From Tubiluchus corallicola (lineage: Eukaryota; Priapulida; Priapulimorpha; Priapulimorphida; Tubiluchidae): DNA of 64,000 bases. The stretch is from assembly GCA_030141605.1 (NCBI GenBank), contig JAQGDQ010000054.1, positions 62,001 through 126,000 of the forward strand, read 5' to 3'. Below, in pieces: positions 37,048-48,611 of this stretch (its first letter is position 1; each line of letters opens with the position of its first letter). The translations under genes and the position numbers were made by a program. Under the pieces are notes generated by a model. The model worked only from the letters and a program-made list of their open reading frames with translations, ran no database searches and was not told where the DNA came from.

Positions 37048-39066
37048 GCTACATTTGTTTGGCAGCCAAGGCTGAAAATTTACATAAAGTTTTGATTCAT
37101 CTAGTGAGCTTGCGCATCAGGGGGCACATGATATATACGACAGCACACAGAATTAAGTATAAATACTTAATAATTATATAAGTTTAGAAAAATAATTTAT
37201 TGTCTACTCAACTTCGACTAAAAGCTCTTTAAAAACTCTTATGCTTACACGTGACTACTTTAACACACTTAAGTTAAATTTATAGACTCATAAATCTTTA
37301 ACATATTTTTGGTAAAAAAGCTTTTAGCTTCATATACAGATTGCTCTCATCCTAGTTTTTATAAGACAGCTTGTTGATTGTTACACTGAGAAGCTGCGCA
37401 TGAATAATATTTAAGTTACGGTGCCATTTTTGGCACAACTTTGCATAGTACCAGCAGCAACTGGACAAGATTGTGGTAACTTTTGCAACAATAGATCCAC
37501 AACAGACATCACAATTTAAGACATCTGTACTCTGTACTCTTTGGATATTACACAAGTAATAATTAGTAATTATACTGTACCCACAAGACTAATAAAATTA
37601 TGTTGCATTTAAACTGAGAATCGCTAAAAAAAGTAAAGATCAAAAACCTTTCAAGATCGGGTTTGGTCTCAATTAAATTTACTATTTTTTTATTTGAAAA
37701 CATTAAAGAAGCCTGCTGCTGTTGATGTATTGCCACTTAAATTGAAAAAGTTTGTTTCTGTCTTACGCATTCAATCCATTCGAATGATTTTCGTTTTGAA
37801 TCCAATAACATTATAATCATAATGATCATTTTGGAAAGCACTATATGGAAAAAATAAGTTCTCAAATTTCTGGCGTAATTCGTGATTAAACAATAAGAGT
37901 CGCCTAAATTACAAAGTACCAAACTTTCTTGATAAATTCTAAGCAATTTATTATCAAACTAATGAAGTTTTGAACAACATACTTCTAAAAGTGTTCTACG
38001 ACACACTAGAAGTTTGGAGTGCGCGTGATTAGTAACTATTCGAAGGCAAACAACTCTCTAATTGCTGATGATATTAAAGGTTACAAATAGAGCTACAAGA
38101 AGGAAAATCAAACGTGATACAGGTGTATGTTAAATATATGATTAGGTTTACTGACAAGAAGTTGAGGTGGCACCCTTATGGCAGTAACAGCTGAGAATGC
38201 TAGTGCTCTGATGAAGTCTCTGGATGTGGTTGTGCAGATGTCTGGTGCGAGTTTGTTCCAAAGTCGTACTGCCCTTCAGTAGAAGAAATATAATGCAGAT
38301 GTTGACTCTTGCTGCTGGTTGAATGAATTTAGTGTTATCCTTGAGCGACAGAGTAATATAGCTTAGTAAACTGATGCCTATCCTGTGATGCAATATGTCA
38401 TGAAAGGTATTTAGCACGTTTGTCAGCAGCGCCTGATTTCTAATGTTTGCCAACCAAGTTCAGAAAGCATCATAGAAATTTCAGAATTTCGGGCGTATTC
38501 ACTACACACATATTGTGCTGCATTTCGCTGAACATGTTTGATATGTTTAATGTCAGTAGTTGTATGTGGGTTCCAGGCTGAATACCATGCTATAGTTTCC
38601 ATCTTCCCTGAGTTTGATATGCTCTTTCTTTGACTTGTTGATAACATGGCTGGAGTGTCCCGAGAATAACGTTGAGATTCCTAGTTACACATGCAGCAAT
38701 TTCATGGCAATGCTCAGTCCATCAAAGATTAGCACTGATAGTAATCCTTAGATATGGATGTGAAGAACCATGTTCCAGAATTTTATCACACGTAATGTAA
38801 GGGTAGTAAGCAGGGTGTTTCTTTTGAGTGATAGCTAAAATCTTGCATAAACAATGTTAAAGTCCACCAGCCAATTTTTTCTCCCTACTTGAAGATGTGA
38901 GAAGACCTGTTGCAAAATATAGTCATCCTGATTACTCTAAATACTCTATAGAGAATCGAGTCGTCAGCAAAGAATCAGATGTTTAAAGGTATGCTGTCAT
39001 CGATATCGTTTACGTAGAGGAGAAATAAGGCCAGTCCACCAACTGGGCCTTGTGGGACTCACAATG

Positions 39067-39450
39067 TAACACTTATAGCTCTGAAATGGATACCACTGGC
39101 ATACACCTTCTGTGTATGACCAGAGAGAAATGATTTAACACAGTGTAGCATGTAACCTCTAACACAATAGACTGCTAGGTAAGAGAAGCTGATGTGGAGC
39201 CCGACATAATGCTTTGCTAAAATCAAGCAGTACAGTATCAACCTGATAGATTCTATTGTAACACTTATAGATCTGAAATGGATACCACTGGCAGACACCT
39301 TCTGTGTCTGACCAGAGAGAAATGATTTAACACAGTGCAGCATGTAACCTCTAACACAATGGAATGCTAGGTAAGAGACACTGATGTGGAACCCGACCTA
39401 ATGCTTTGCTGAAATCAAACAGAACAGTATCAACCTGACAGATTCTATTG
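39067..39450. repeat. Two tandem 192-bp copies inside the LINE reverse transcriptase
   Basis: 39067-39258 and 39259-39450 align end to end with a handful of substitutions (for example both begin TAACACTTATAG and both end AGATTCTATTG). Each copy spans RT motif A, so the motif is duplicated. The substitutions show the duplication is not very recent, or that the copies have since diverged. Confidence 0.9.
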
Positions 39451-39766
39451 TCTTGTTTGTGAGTTAAAGTGAAGGTTGACAACAAAAATACTTCTGTTTC
39501 CATCTAGTCGCTCAGGTAATATCTTTTTGTATTACAAAGCTTGATTTTATTACACATACTTATTAGACACAATCATATAAAAGAATATTTTTTAATTTAA
39601 AATGTAAAATGCAATTATTATTATAAAAGTCATTGTTTTGGCAAGGACGCAGACACATTTTTCTAAGGCAAACTCTCAGATAGGGTTGACATTCTGTATG
39701 CTAAAAAAGCAATAAAAAATGCGCATTGAAAAAATACAAAACATTACTGCTAACCAGTGGGAAGTA

Positions 39767-40510
39767 CCGCATTTTCCCGCGTATAAGAGACCCTTTTTTG
39801 CTCAGAATTTTCACTTTAAAAATAGGGGGTCTCTTATACATGGGAGTAAGTCTTTTCAATAAGATGCATAAATCAAGATGGTATGAAGATGTGGTGGGAG
39901 AAGATTTGGACGAAAAGACCTGGAGCCCTTTTGAGAAAACCCGCTCTCCTTGTCTTTGACCAGTTCAGAGCCCACCTGACAGAAGAGACGAAGAAGCTGG
40001 CTGCACAATCAAAAACTCGGTTGGCTGTCATTCCCGGTGGATTAACCAGCCAGTTGCAACCCTTTGATGTCTCCATCAACAAACCTTTCAAGAATCTGAT
40101 GCGAGAGGAGTGGACGAAGTGGATGCAAGATGCCGACTCCAATCTGACACCAACTGGCAAGGTAAGAAAGCCAACCCTTCGAGAAGTCTGCAGCTGGGTC
40201 CTCAAGGCATGGAATGGTGTAAAGCCAGAGGTCATTATTAAATCTTTCAAGAAGTGTGGCATCTCCAATGCCATGGACGGCACAGAGGACAATGCCATTT
40301 TTGAGCAGAGTGACTCCTCTGATGATGAACTGGCTGGAATTGCTGAAGGTCTGACTCCAGTTGATATTTTTGATGAGAGTGATGAGGAATTTAATGATTT
40401 CTATGATGAATAAAGTTATTCATTACCAAAAAACTTTTTTCCAGAATTTTTGCCTAAAAATTGAAGGGGTCTCTTATACACAAGGGTCTCTTATACATGG
40501 GAAAATACGG
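39767..40510 (+). mobile_element. Tigger/pogo-family DNA transposon derivative, 744 bp
   Basis: The left end is CCGCATTTTCCCGCGTATAA; the right end, reverse-complemented, is CCGTATTTTCCCATGTATAA. TA duplications are at 39765-39766 and 40511-40512. GGTCTCTTATACA-type subterminal repeats are present near both ends. It encodes the C-terminal portion of a DDE transposase and no DNA-binding N-terminus, so it looks like an internally deleted, non-autonomous copy. It sits inside the older LINE. Confidence 0.88.
39883..40413 (+). pseudogene. C-terminal fragment of a Tigger/pogo-type DDE transposase
   Basis: An uninterrupted frame of about 176 codons ends at TAA 40411-40413. It shows the second half of the DDE_1 catalytic domain: ALLVFDQFRAHLTEE with a catalytic-type Asp, then LAVIPGGLTSQLQPFDVSIN and KPFKNLMREEWTKWM, followed by a charged acidic tail (SDSSDDELAG and ESDEEFNDFYDE). 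The helix-turn-helix N-terminus and the first catalytic Asp are missing because of the internal deletion. The ATG at 39883 is only the first available one and lies in the fused left part. An inactive transposase remnant is likeliest; the open frame suggests recent insertion. Confidence 0.82.
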
Positions 40511-42539
40511 TAAATACTTTGATTTCAATTGATTTTAAATGTTTCATGACTCAGCTTTAAACATTCACAAAGCTTTAAGAAAAAATTTTCCTCCCTCCCT
40601 ACTGACATCTTTTGACCTCATGAGAGAAAAGACAGAAAAAAAAATTTTCATGGCCGGCCTAATGCCTAGTCATGTGCAGCTTTTGTCAGCTGGGTCGCAC
40701 CTGAAAAGTACATTCGAAAACTAGGTTATATCCCGTCATTGATGTTGTAGTTGTGAAGGTGTTGACATGTGACAGGTAAACATAGTCCATTATTTTACAA
40801 ACTATACAGGTTAATGAGATCGGTCTGTAATCTGGCACTGAAGACATAGGTCCTTTTTTTATGTACATCAGTAACACAAGTTTTCCAGTCATCAGCCATT
40901 CGCTAAGGTGTTAAAAGATAGTTAGAAGATGAACTGTAACATTGGTGCAAATTCTCTGACATAATCATGAAAAATGCGAGCTAGTAATTCATCAGGTGCA
41001 GTGGTTTTATTTGGATTGACATACGTAAGCTAACATACAACATCTTCTAGTCCAATTGTCGACCTTCAATTGACGGGGATGGTGATTCCGGAAGTTCGAG
41101 TATATTGCCTCTTTCTTGCGTGAACGGAGCCTGGAAATAACTACTAAGTGCATCAGCCTTGGCTTTGTTGGAAACATAGAACTTGTTTTCATCGTTGAGA
41201 GCAGGTATTGCAATATTCTCATTATCTGTGATCCGTAAATGGCTCCAAAAGCATTTTGGACTCTGTGAATGATGCACCAATGACATCATCGATGATCCAA
41301 TCCTGGGGTATTTTAATTCTTTTTGCCTTGATGAACAGACGATCCTGTGACCCATGTTAGGTGATGGCAAGCACTTGACATCTTACTCAGAATGTTTTGT
41401 TCCATGACAGATAGCATATTAGTTATGAAAATGTTTAATTTGCATTTATGCTATAATAGTATGGATCTCTAGAGAGGAAAGTTCAGTAATTTATACTAAT
41501 TTGGATTTTAGTCCATTGACCTTGCACCAGTGATATTGATAAATTTTATGTGAAAGGTAGAAAGTACAACTAAGGTTTGCATACAGTTCAAATTTCATGA
41601 TATTCTGATTTCTCACAACTGTGGCTGTAAACACTTTGTTTACTATGAGAGGTGAGATCCAAGTATTATCTTTACTCGAGTCGCATGATTCCTCGTTGCA
41701 AATGTTGTAAGAAAAAGATTAAGAATCACTTTTGTTTCACACACATGCACAGTAATACTAACAGTACTACATAAGACACAACAAAAGAATGACAAAGGCG
41801 AGGGATACACATGACCAGTCCAACATACATCGGTTTTGTACATGTTGCCCTTATTCTAATATTAAACTTTATAATATACTGTAATTGTACAGTAATCAGA
41901 AATAATTATGATACGGGACAATTATAGGTAATGCTCTGCCATCCTATCAAGTAATGCCTGGTGGGGCACAGCAGTCTGAGGATTTATAGGTACCTAGTGC
42001 CAGTAGTGGTTGTACCAGTCCATATCGCAAAGATTAAAGTCTCCGCCTATAACAATAAGTGGTGATGGCCAAAAACAGCAATAATTTATTAAAATTATTA
42101 TCAACTTTTATGTTATACTATACTTTATAGTTTTAACTAAAATCAATTGTATAAATGAAAAAATATAACCCAACCTTCTTTAAGTTGTGTGAACACTGAA
42201 GAATGTATTCATTTTGTCATTTAATAAACAAACATCAGTTCCGTACTTAGTTTCTTGGAATTCATTCACTACAAAATTATTGAAAGAAACGAACAGTCAA
42301 CAAAAAAATCTGCAAAACATGGCCATATGCAATAGTGCATGACGGGAAATTTACAGAAGCTGGGCTTTCATTCGTCAGCAATATTCCCTTTTCATTTTTT
42401 TCGATTTTGTTTCCCATAAGCTTATGTAGCAGTAAGCAGTAAACACTAGTGTAAACGGTGGCCAACTGCCATTGCTGGGCAATTTTCTGTACAACAACTA
42501 TGATTAATATAGTCCGGCATATCAATAAACATTAATACT

Positions 42540-42590
42540 AATTGAACTTATTAGTTCAACAATATTCAATTCAATTTTATTTGCACAAAT
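42540..42590 (-). repeat. Retroposon-type 3' tail (ATTGA repeats)
   Basis: On the minus strand the sequence reads AATAAAATTGAATTGAATA, a polyadenylation-like word followed by short ATTGA repeats. This is a frequent 3' end of non-LTR elements. The element body was not identified. Confidence 0.4.
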
Positions 42591-43740
42591 ACGTACAATA
42601 TACATTGGCAAAACAACACACGTTAAATATTACGTCAACCAAAAAAAATTACAATAGGTTGTGTGTAAAGTTATTTTCATAGACAAATGTTAAGATACGG
42701 TATACTGATACAAAAACCACAGTTACATAAAAATTGTATAATTTAGCAACGAAAAAAGAAAAATGACTTAAAAGTAATAGATATCTGTACCATCTTTTTA
42801 ATAGCATAGCAAAGATTATAAAAATAACATAATGAGAGTTGAAAATAATTTGGTTAGTGTTTGCTGCCAAAGTGCTGTTTTCTTCTTCCCTAGGAATCGG
42901 AGTTGTTGCCAAAAAATATTTTTACCTTGTTTTTAGAAAGTCTCAAGAAATGTTGTGTATTAGGGTCTCAAAAATGTTTTGAACACATTGCATTTTAATT
43001 GTTGCTGTTTTTATGAAATTATCAACGAGATGACTAATTTACAAAATAACATAATTATTGTTAAATATTTTTGAGATGTTGTAAAAATGATGTGTATTTA
43101 CTGAGACCCACAAAGTTACACTTTACTAGTTTCTTTCTTCAGTTTCAATAGGCTGCATCATCTAATTGTATAACATTCGTTGGTACTGATCTGAAATCAT
43201 GACTGTGATTTCAGTAATATACTTTTAGAAGCATATTATTCAAGGCTTCGTTAGACTCACGAGTTTCATTACTGATTTAAGGTGCTGACTTATTGTTTTT
43301 GACATTAAACTCATTATGTGAAAGCCTCACAACGTTTAACTGAAGTTTATAAATTAATACTGCGAGATCCATCTACTGTAACAGTAAATTTTTAAGATAA
43401 CGTTATAATATCAACGAGTTCACATTATGTGCTGCATGTACCTTAATTGTGGCAGTCTTTTCAGTAGATAACTAATAAAGAAAGAGTGGCAGGCCCATGC
43501 TAAAGGTAGCATTTCCCAAACCCCTATTGAGTGTTCTAGGTGCACCCTTGCCGTACCCAGTGACGGTGGCAAAATCTAACGCTAGCGAATGTAAGCAAAA
43601 TTGAATATTTATTTTAAACTCAAAACATAATCTAGCACTACAATCCACTCTTTTATTTTATATATAATTTGTCGTAGTCAAAACTGAGCATGCAAAATTG
43701 TTAAATCAGAGAATAAAATGTTACCAAGATATGTGAATGG

Positions 43741-43960
43741 GCCAGAAGAGTGGCTGAGTGGTTACAAGGTGTACGACTGTACGTACTTAATACACATGCA
43801 GATCACAATAGGTAGTGACCCAGGTCCCCCTAGCCTCTGTCTCCCAAACCCTTGCTGGCTGACATATAAGTAGCACTAGCTGGACCAGTATACCTATAAT
43901 GGACTTACATACATGGGCTGGCAGGACACTTTAAGGTGACTTCATCAGCCAGGTAATTTA
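43741..43960 (+). repeat. Probable tRNA-derived SINE
   Basis: AGAGTGGCTGAGTGGTTA at 43747-43764 is a strong tRNA-Ser/Leu type A-box. A degenerate T-arm (GTGACCCAGGTCCCC) follows about 60 bp later, then a non-tRNA body. No intact tRNA fold is evident. Confidence 0.5.
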
Positions 43961-44294
43961 GGCTGCATACAAAACAAAGGTGGCTAAGGTATCTTGCTAG
44001 TGCAACTAGCTATAGTCTGTTAATAATTAAAGGAGTAACTATGTTCCAGTCACTCCACAATCGTTAATATTTGTACAGAACGTAACATTAATCTTTTGCT
44101 ATAGGAAAGGATACAAAAACAACAAGTAATTACTTTATTAATTTTGTTAGTGCAATACGAAAGCCTTACTGAATCAACTGAAAATCTATTGTGCCTAATT
44201 TGAAACCCCACACGTGCCACCCAACTTGCAACCTTCAGTGACAGGTATGATTATCATTTTTGTGTGCCCCCTGACAAGAGGTTACATTGCACCT

Positions 44295-44318
44295 GTAGTA
44301 GTAGTAGTGATAGTAGTG

Positions 44319-44382
<64 letters not shown>

Positions 44383-44386
44383 CAGT

Positions 44387-44429
<43 letters not shown>
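44295..44429. repeat. (TAG)n/(CAG)n trinucleotide microsatellite
   Basis: About 45 trinucleotide units, first GTA then GCA, run with only a few interruptions. The tract creates spurious open frames (poly-Ser, poly-Val, poly-Leu, poly-Tyr and so on) on both strands. Confidence 0.97.
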
Positions 44430-44432
<3 letters not shown>

Positions 44433-44873
44433 CCAAAGTGTATAAAGAGGAAGTGACGAAACACCTATTGTTACGTATTTCATTTTTGCGATTAGCGGCT
44501 ATGCTGGCGGCATCAAACGGCGATTCAGTAAAAAATTTGGAGCACCGCATTGACTGTAATAATAATAATATTATTAAGTTCACCAGTAGTGTTGGCATAC
44601 GTGCAATTTTGATAAGCCAAACTCACTTTTGCGTTTTTAATAAAAGAAGTATATCTCAATTAAAAGCAATTATTAGTTTAAAAAACTGAAAACATTTCAT
44701 GAAAAGGAAAAAATTTGTAGCAATAAGCATTATGTACTTGCAAATGCCTGTTCAGTTTTCTTGTAAGTAAAATTTTATTGCTTTTCCTGAGGAAAGAGGC
44801 TAGCTGACTGCGTGATTGATGGGCTGCCTGCTATGTAAAAAAGTAATGCATTTTTCATTGATTTATTGATTTT

Positions 44874-44929
44874 TCTCTCCCTCCCTCTCTTAGAGAGAAA
44901 GAGAGGGAGAGAGAGAGAGAGAGAGAGAG
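44874..44929. repeat. (CT)n-(GA)n palindromic microsatellite
   Basis: A CT-rich arm (TCTCTCCCTCCCTCTCTTAG) abuts a GA-rich arm, so the tract can fold back on itself. Confidence 0.9.
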
Positions 44930-45136
44930 TTAAAAGAAAGACGAAACTATGAACTATGAATTTATTTCACACATCAAAATACAATATTGTACACATAAAT
45001 AAACAATAAATAAAATGATTTGAGTAGTGTGAGGTGAATGTACGACTATACGGTCATTAACACACTCACCTTACTTAAATGAAAATGAAAAAATTATTAA
45101 AGATATGCGTGCTTTTGTAGTTGACTCAATGAAATT

Positions 45137-45297
45137 GATGTAATAAAGTAATAATAGCAAGGAAACATAAGAAAAACATAATATGGAATTACGATTTTGA
45201 TATAAATATTGAAATAATTTTGACATAAAGTAAATGATGTAATAAATAGCAAGGAAACATAAGGAAAACATAATATGTAATTACGATTTTGATATAT
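45137..45297. repeat. Imperfect direct repeat, two copies about 99 bp apart
   Basis: Copies at about 45137-45205 and 45236-45297 share GATGTAATAAA, AGCAAGGAAACATAAG, AAAACATAATATG and ATTACGATTTTGATATA. The segment is AT-rich and non-coding; origin unknown. Confidence 0.8.
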
Positions 45298-45813
45298 GCT
45301 GCGATGAATGAATAATTTCATTTAAATTGATTTATACCTTACTAATAAAGTAACAAAGGTCGTAATGATACCTATTAGCAAAAGAAAAACATTAGTGCAA
45401 AAAATGACCAAATTCAAGCTGTCATATCGTCCATGCATAACTCAATATGAGAAAAACATGCAAAATAATAACAATAACACTAAATAAAAATAATAAAAAA
45501 CAAACTAAATAAAATGAAAAGCAAGCTAGCCAAACAGAAATTTAAACAAACTTTCAAATAAGGAACTGAATCAAGCTGCAAAGTACATGCATTAAAATAA
45601 TACTAAAGAGTCTAATTAATAAACAAAACAAAAGAACATTATACAAGTACATATTTTACACGTAAGCAAACTGTATTTAATGAACATTTATTTTGATGTA
45701 AGCCTAACTGAATCTTAAAAAATTAGGCCAAATATAAGTAATGTCTGCACATGATATTATAAGGTATTATGACACGCGTGCAGATTCTAATTTATGCTTC
45801 TCGCCTGAATTCT

Positions 45814-46841
45814 TTAACTAGGTTTTGACATAGTTAGTTGGTTGTTATAGAGGTGGAAGTTATGTCGGCTGCTTAGGATGACAGCTCTGATGTTTCCTTC
45901 AGTTATTTTTTGTTCACTGATAATAAAAAAGAGGAGTAATGTCGTAAATGCATCTCTGCTTGTTCAACGTAATTTTATAACTAACTCAAACTCATAACAA
46001 AGGCCAACGTATGATTATATGCTTTTTAAACATTTTTTAACTTGGAATTAACAAAACATGCAGATGCTTAGATTAAGTTATGTTCTGGAAAATTATTTGC
46101 TCTTCTGAAAAAATCGATTTTTTTCTATGAAAGGTATTACACATGAAAGTCAGGCCTAATATTTCTTCAAGTTATATTTCCTGATAAGAACATGTGAAAT
46201 AGAAATGTTTTTTAGAAAAAATATTTCTCCAGAAATCGAATACTACATGAGCCAGGTATTCTTTCTTTTGATCAACTTTCTTAACTTCTTTTGTAAATAA
46301 GCCTATTAATTTTTATGAGATATGATTATAATAATTTTTATTTTAACTACAAATTATTCTTAATGCCTTATGCTTGCTTTAAATAATATTCAAAAAGATA
46401 ACAGCTGCTATAAATCGCCAAAGAGCGATGTAGGCCTTGCAGTCTTTGCTTAGCGTACAAAATATTTAACTAGTAACAAAAGTTTCAAAACTGTGTTATA
46501 ATTAACATTTTATTATAATTACCTGGCTGCATCCTTGCGAAATTTAAAAAGATATTTTTTGTGTCTTTGCAACTCACTGCTGAGCAATTTATGAGCCCCT
46601 GTTAACCGGGCTGGTTTTGATGGTCTCATCAATTCATCTGCTACAGTACCCACAGCCTGCGCTGTTGCGTACCTGACAACAACAGGCCGTACTGAATAGC
46701 CGCTAGGGCGACACTAACTGCGCGAACTACTGCGGAGAAGATTTCCCTACTTTATTGTGTATACTTTGGTAGTACCCCAAAAGAGTACCTGTTTACGTTT
46801 ACGTTGCATAAGATGTGCCATATTGGTATTTTTGCGCACAT
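45814..46841 (-). CDS. Candidate small three-exon gene, 101 aa, unrecognised
   Basis: I do not recognise this gene with confidence. Minus-strand exons 46789-46841 (ATG), 46523-46672 and 45814-45916 (TAA) join in one frame (2 nt + 1 nt at each junction) with plausible donors (AACAG/GTACTC, GCCAG/GTAATT) and acceptors (TTGTTGTCAG, TATTATCAG). The middle exon has a coding-like composition: YATAQAVGTVADELMRPSKP then ARLTGAHKLLSSELQRHKKY and LFKFRKDAA. The last exon continues SEQKITEGNIRAVILSSRHN and ends MSKPS. It is helical, basic and soluble, without a signal peptide. A faint resemblance of the ELMRPSKP...AH..L..ELQRHKK part to FAM107-type proteins is only a hint. The first exon and start are the weakest part; an upstream in-frame extension of exon 2 back to the stop near 46713 also exists. 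Confidence 0.45.
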
Positions 46842-48611
46842 TGCTTTGGCATGCTTTTGCGAAATTTGTTTTTTTTTAATAATCTGGATTGGATTAATAA
46901 TCTGAGAAGTATTATAATTTCAAACCGTTCTTAGGTCTTTTATTCATTTATTTATTTGTTTGTTGTGCTCCAGCTATTATAAATCAATAATATATTATAA
47001 ATTACAATAATAGATCAGGATAGGGAGGACCAAAGGGTTATCTACTCTTGATTTTGATTTTTCGCGCCGCAGTTGTGAAGACATGTTTTTGTGATCCGGA
47101 AATTTAGGAATTTAAAAACACTACTATACATTTATAATTTGTGTTCATGAGTATTTGTGAGCAAAATAGCGTGAAAAATAATTATGTCTGGGAAGTGTTA
47201 AGTTCAATTAGTACTCTAGCAGAGAACATTTGCAAGATAAAAGTGGAAATTATTGGAAATTCAAAAATCAAGATGGAATGTGAAGCTAACAGCATAAGAG
47301 CTGAAAGTTCGTCGTACCTATCAGATTATTTTATCTGGAGAATTAAGGCTAGAGTCTAGACGTAGATCAATAGTAAGGACATTGAAAAGACAGAAACTGT
47401 AAATTAATTCCCTATTAACCTCATGAAATTATGAAAACATGACAAATTAGAGATAAGGAAAAGTATCAGAACAGTTGAGTTATAATCAATTTTATTACAA
47501 ATTCACAGAGGCACCAAAATTAATTACAATTACTAACTTAAGGTTTTTTAAGGCTAAAATGACAAGCTGTGCTATTGGTGAAAGGGATGCAGCAGTAGCT
47601 AATAAGAAGTACACTTAGGAGTCACGATGGCTTGGTGACAAAAGGCAGCTTAGATTATATACTAATATTTTTTTCTTAGGGGGGTAAGTAGTCAAGTAAA
47701 ACTAGTTTGCATGTATGAATTAGAATAAACAATAATAAATATAACATTCACTATAAGGTTATACCCAAACATCTCTATAATAGTGCACTAATTTACTAAA
47801 CTTACTGAACAAAGTGTAATGTAATGATACAGAACACGAGGATAGACAGAGCATTGTGTGATTTTGTGCAAGTGGTAGATGAAGCTTTAACTGAGAAAAA
47901 TGGAGAAAAGTCAGAAAGTAAAACTCAAAAGGAGAATGGAGAAGAGGAAAGAAAGGAAAGGAAAATAAGTGGGGCTGAAGTGTGCAGTAAATGTGTGAAA
48001 GGAGTGGCGATTGGTGAAGATGGAATGTACTGTTTCTGGTGCGAGAAATGGTTGCACAGAGAGTGTATTGGCATGTAAAAGAAAGTGTTAGGCACAGCAA
48101 GTGCATTAGTTATAAATGACAGTTTGCATTGGTTTTGCAATAAGTGCGAAGAAGAGGTGAAGAAGTTAAAGGAAGGCATAGGAATGCAAAAAAGTACACA
48201 GCTGTTGAATGAAGTACAATTAGAAAATCTGGAAGAAGAGATGAAATGCAAAGTAGATTTGTACATCATTAATGTTAATCTTGATATTTAAGCTAGCTTA
48301 TGAATGGTTAATTAGTCTGGTATTTGTAAATTAAATTACAGCTGTAACAGTAACTGTTATATTATAACTGTGCTAATAGGTTAGGGTTCTTGTCATTTAC
48401 TTGTTCAAATTTCCTGAGCATAACACTTGCTAACTTAAAGATCGTGAGCTTGTCTGAGCTCATGACTACATGTGTGCAGTGTGGGAACTGTACAAATAGT
48501 ACAGATCTTTATATAACTTTTAAATTATGTAACATGTACATTACTTGGCCAATTTCACACTAATGGATTTTTGCTTTTTCAGGTGAAGCTTTTTGTTGCA
48601 AAGAGTTCGTC
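46842..48611. other. Region between the candidate small gene and QTRT2
   Basis: No host exon is evident apart from a possible spliced QTRT2 5' UTR (acceptor-like TTTTTCAG ending at 48582, 29 bp before the ATG). It holds the PHD-type LINE ORF1 remnant at 47824-48291. The stretch around 46690-47070 is locally less AT-rich (CGCGCCGCAG near 47063) and might be promoter DNA for a gene on either strand. Confidence 0.4.
47824..48291 (+). pseudogene. PHD-finger ORF1 remnant of a CR1-like LINE
   Basis: The plus-strand frame encodes EVCSKCVKGVAIGEDGMYCF then WCEKWLHRECIGM, an in-frame stop (TAA, 48076-48078), and continues in the same frame to SLHWFCNKCEEEVKKLKE. Cysteine and histidine spacing (C-x2-C, C-x2-C, H-x2-C, C-x2-C) is that of the PHD finger found in ORF1 of CR1-type LINEs, followed by a coiled coil. 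The stop makes it a remnant. An independent host PHD gene is less likely because no exon structure surrounds it. Confidence 0.72.

Larger units (their letters stand above)
38150..42080 (-). mobile_element. Decayed CR1/Jockey-like LINE (ORF2: endonuclease to reverse transcriptase)
   Basis: Read on the minus strand, the pieces are collinear. Endonuclease motif PLIVIGGDFNLCDMDWY is at about 42010-42070. An endonuclease-RT linker (NPKxFW-like SPKCFWSHLR) is at 41047-41370. RT start PDYRPISLTCIVCKIMDYVY is at 40750-40860. RT motif A VDTVLLDFSKAL is near 39190-39240. Motif SGVPQGP lies at about 39040-39062, and motif C FADDSILY at about 38952-38976. The C-terminal part WNPHTTTDIKHIKHVQRNAA followed by ELGWQTLEIRR is at 38423-38600. 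Stops and frameshifts interrupt every piece, so it is dead. A Tigger derivative interrupts it at 39767-40510. Confidence 0.85.
37048..45813. other. Repeat-rich intergenic region upstream of ANKIB1
   Basis: No recognised host gene. 37048-38150 should hold the ANKIB1 5' UTR and promoter, but I see no TATA box or CpG-rich block. 38.15-42.08 kb is a decayed LINE with a nested DNA transposon. 42.08-45.8 kb contains a retroposon-like tail (42545-42590), a SINE candidate, microsatellites and AT-rich filler. Confidence 0.6.

Noticed and set aside
39873-40298. 141-codon minus-strand frame over the Tigger element
   Set aside because: Shadow of the transposase frame; no domain of its own.
43741-43815. 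Functional tRNA gene
   Set aside because: A-box is good, but the T-arm is degenerate and no full cloverleaf fits; SINE relic is more likely.
44254-44689. Long open frames on both strands (poly-Ser, poly-Val, poly-Leu, poly-Tyr)
   Set aside because: Produced by the TAG/CAG trinucleotide microsatellite; no conserved sequence on either side.
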